NCBI RefSeq assembly: GCF_900141855.1
Contig: NZ_FQYU01000001.1
Location: forward strand, 159,402 to 223,401
Length of the DNA stretch: 64,000 bases
DNA from: Pseudozobellia thermophila
GTDB taxonomy: Bacteria; Bacteroidota; Bacteroidia; Flavobacteriales; Flavobacteriaceae
Direction: 5' to 3'
Made by a program: the position numbers and the translations under genes. Numbering within the stretch: position 1 is the first letter of the stretch; each line of letters opens with the position of its first letter. The notes beneath the pieces were generated by a model. It ran no database searches and was not told the DNA's origin. It was given only the letters and a program-made list of their open reading frames with translations. Positions 62,494 to 64,000 of the stretch are shown one piece after another.

Positions 62494-64000
62494 TCAGAAA
62501 TTATACCCAACACCCATGACGATATTGGTTCCGGCGGCCGCAATGCCCGAAGAATACGGCCGATAACGTTCGTTGGTAATATTCTCCAACCCGAAGGATA
62601 CCTTTAGGTTTTGCGAGATGCTATACTGCGACCGAAAGTTCAAGGTGTACCACGAAGGGGAATACGGGTTGCCCTCATGGTCTATCGCATAGATGTAATC
62701 TTTGCTACGCTCCGAGGTCGCCAAGTCTTTATAGGGAACACTGCCATTATAATTCATGAACAGATCGGCCTTCAAACTCTGGTTTTTCCATACTAAGTGA
62801 AAATCACCAAAAGTAGGGGCAACGTGCCTACCCGGCGAATCGCTGCCATCTTCCTCTTCTTCGACACCTTCGGTAAACGTCAGATTCGAGGAAATGGAAA
62901 AATTGTTCGAAAGAAAAGCCTCAACCCCCAACTCCAATCCATAAACAAAGGCCTTGGCGGCATTTTGTATGGCCAGTACCTGACTGGGTTCGCCCTTATA
63001 ATCGATTTGCGTCTGGCCGTTGAATTGAAATTCCCTACGCACCAGGGCATCGACCAAATACGTATAGTACGTGGCAGCCCTGAGCATAACCTTATCATTG
63101 AAATTCCTATACAGTCCGAGTTCGGCATTATAGGCATATTCAGGTTCAAGATCCGGATTGGGTACTACGACCGCCCCCGGTTCCGAATCGAATATTTTTC
63201 CTACATCATCGATATTCGGGGCCCGGAATCCGGTAGAGCCATTAAGGGTTACCTGAAAATCGGCCTTGGGAAACCAGCTGAAACCAACACTGGTGGTCAG
63301 GGCCCCATTGTTCAGGTCGGCATCATCGAACGGAAAGGGATAGTAGGTTTTGTCGAAAGTCGCATCTATCCAAACATGGCTGTACCGCATACCTGCAAGG
63401 ACCGTAAAGTTGGGATTGGCCTTGTACTCGGCGTTTAGATATCCCGCAGTGGTCTGCCAGGTCGAGCCATCGGGGTATCTCGCGGCGGCGCCCGACTTGC
63501 CTCCCGTAACCCTATCGAACTGACTACCTGTAGAGCTGACCCTATTGTAAATGTATTCCCCTCCGTAATAAAGGCGCAAATCGCCTATTTTTTTGTTCTC
63601 GAAATCGATGTTGGCCGACAACGCGTCTACCTTTTCCATGGTGGTAAACCGAACGGGGTCTCCAAAGTCGCGGTCATTTCGACTTTCCTCGAAATGTTGG
63701 TAGGCCGTTGAAATTTTCAACCCATCGTAAAAGATGCCCTTGCCCCGTTTTCGCATTTGCAAATTGCCGAGTAACCATTTCTGCGGCCCGTAATACCATT
63801 CTGCGGAGCGCAGGCCCGTATTGTCACCATTGGGCCGAATCAATCTGTCGTACCGCGAATAGTCAGATGTTTCGGAGTAATGTAGGCCCAAGTCGTATTT
63901 CCAGGTATTGTTGGGCCGATAAGAAATTTTTTGCATCAAATTGATCTGATCATACCCTGTCGGCACCTGTTTCCTGGGCCTGTCGTTTTCGGCCAACACA
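62494..64000 (-). CDS. TonB-dependent receptor (5' end beyond the window)
   Basis: The frame is open to the right edge, so only the last ~502 residues of the barrel are present. The sequence has many aromatic beta strands and receptor-like stretches such as NFTVLAGMRYSHVWID, FQVTLNGSTGFRAPNIDDVG and NPDLEPEYAYNAELGLY, and ends VMGVGYNF after the NITNERYRPYSSG segment. The FRAPN/NPDLEPE pair is typical of the outer-membrane receptor family for iron complexes and vitamins. The plug and signal are outside the window. A terminator lies 37 nt past the stop. Confidence 0.92.
   Translation of the reverse strand, partial: VLAENDRPRKQVPTGYDQINLMQKISYRPNNTWKYDLGLHYSETSDYSRYDRLIRPNGDNTGLRSAEWYYGPQKWLLGNLQMRKRGKGIFYDGLKISTAYQHFEESRNDRDFGDPVRFTTMEKVDALSANIDFENKKIGDLRLYYGGEYIYNRVSSTGSQFDRVTGGKSGAAARYPDGSTWQTTAGYLNAEYKANPNFTVLAGMRYSHVWIDATFDKTYYPFPFDDADLNNGALTTSVGFSWFPKADFQVTLNGSTGFRAPNIDDVGKIFDSEPGAVVVPNPDLEPEYAYNAELGLYRNFNDKVMLRAATYYTYLVDALVRREFQFNGQTQIDYKGEPSQVLAIQNAAKAFVYGLELGVEAFLSNNFSISSNLTFTEGVEEEEDGSDSPGRHVAPTFGDFHLVWKNQSLKADLFMNYNGSVPYKDLATSERSKDYIYAIDHEGNPYSPSWYTLNFRSQYSISQNLKVSFGLENITNERYRPYSSGIAAAGTNIVMGVGYNF

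Overview
The window comes from a chromosome of a Bacteroidota bacterium, almost certainly a marine member of the Flavobacteriaceae (Zobellia/Maribacter-like is my guess, not proven). The evidence is a large surface adhesin of SprB-like repeats ending in a type IX secretion sorting domain, five TonB-dependent receptors, many short lipoprotein signals, the lineage-specific DUF4270, DUF5689 and DUF3108 proteins, a histidine kinase with the HNLR-type H box, an atpD-atpC pair apart from other ATP synthase genes, and promoters of the TTG/TAnnTTTG type. I see no rRNA, tRNA, CRISPR array, prophage, insertion sequence or integrase. It is mostly ordinary core chromosome with short accessory surface-protein islands.

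Layout. 1-4.4 kb: 3' part of a giant gliding-adhesin-like gene. 4.4-6.3 kb: atpD-atpC. 6.5-10.9 kb: TonB receptor plus SGNH/GDSL lipoprotein. 11.1-15.8 kb: GlgA-like N-lobe protein, DUF4270 lipoprotein carrying TSP3 repeats, and glmS. 15.9-20.8 kb: panC, panD, a flippase-like membrane protein, an esterase-fold protein without its serine, and radA. 20.7-25.5 kb: a 32-residue membrane peptide, an aldo/keto reductase, exonuclease III, a small barrel protein and a TonB receptor. 25.5-31.7 kb: glyS, a coiled-coil membrane protein, comF, an Ig-like lipoprotein, an omega-amidase and an ankyrin protein. 31.9-35.0 kb: a four-PAS histidine kinase followed by two receiver-only response regulators. 35.0-40.4 kb: a lipoprotein with an OB-fold-like DUF5689 and a lamin-tail domain, its TonB receptor, and a divergent exported endonuclease. 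40.4-44.4 kb: DUF1080 protein, a four-helix membrane protein and a TonB receptor. 44.5-50.9 kb: pgi, then DUF3108-tryptophan dioxygenase-M23 peptidase, then hppD. 51.1-55.2 kb: a patatin/Omp85 fusion and uvrC. 55.6-56.3 kb: a 28-residue membrane peptide and 5-formyl-THF cyclo-ligase. 56.3-61.4 kb: the ileS-dksA-like-DUF-lspA cluster. 61.7-62.5 kb: a helical repeat lipoprotein and a possible small RNA. 62.5 kb to the end: the 3' part of another TonB receptor.

The strongest candidate for an undescribed system is 34995-40354. A lamin-tail plus OB-fold surface lipoprotein, a TonB receptor and an exported EEP-family nuclease sit together. As I recall, the same three domain types are fused in single-chain extracellular nucleases of other bacteria. 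This suggests a surface machine that captures, cuts and imports nucleic acid or its phosphate. Other points of note are an isoleucyl-tRNA synthetase with a GXHH signature in place of HXXH (associated, as I recall, with very high mupirocin resistance), a GlgA-like protein reduced to a non-canonical N-lobe next to DUF4270, two unlisted membrane micro-proteins, a possible leaderless panD mRNA, and a possible terminator-bounded small RNA near 62.3-62.46 kb.
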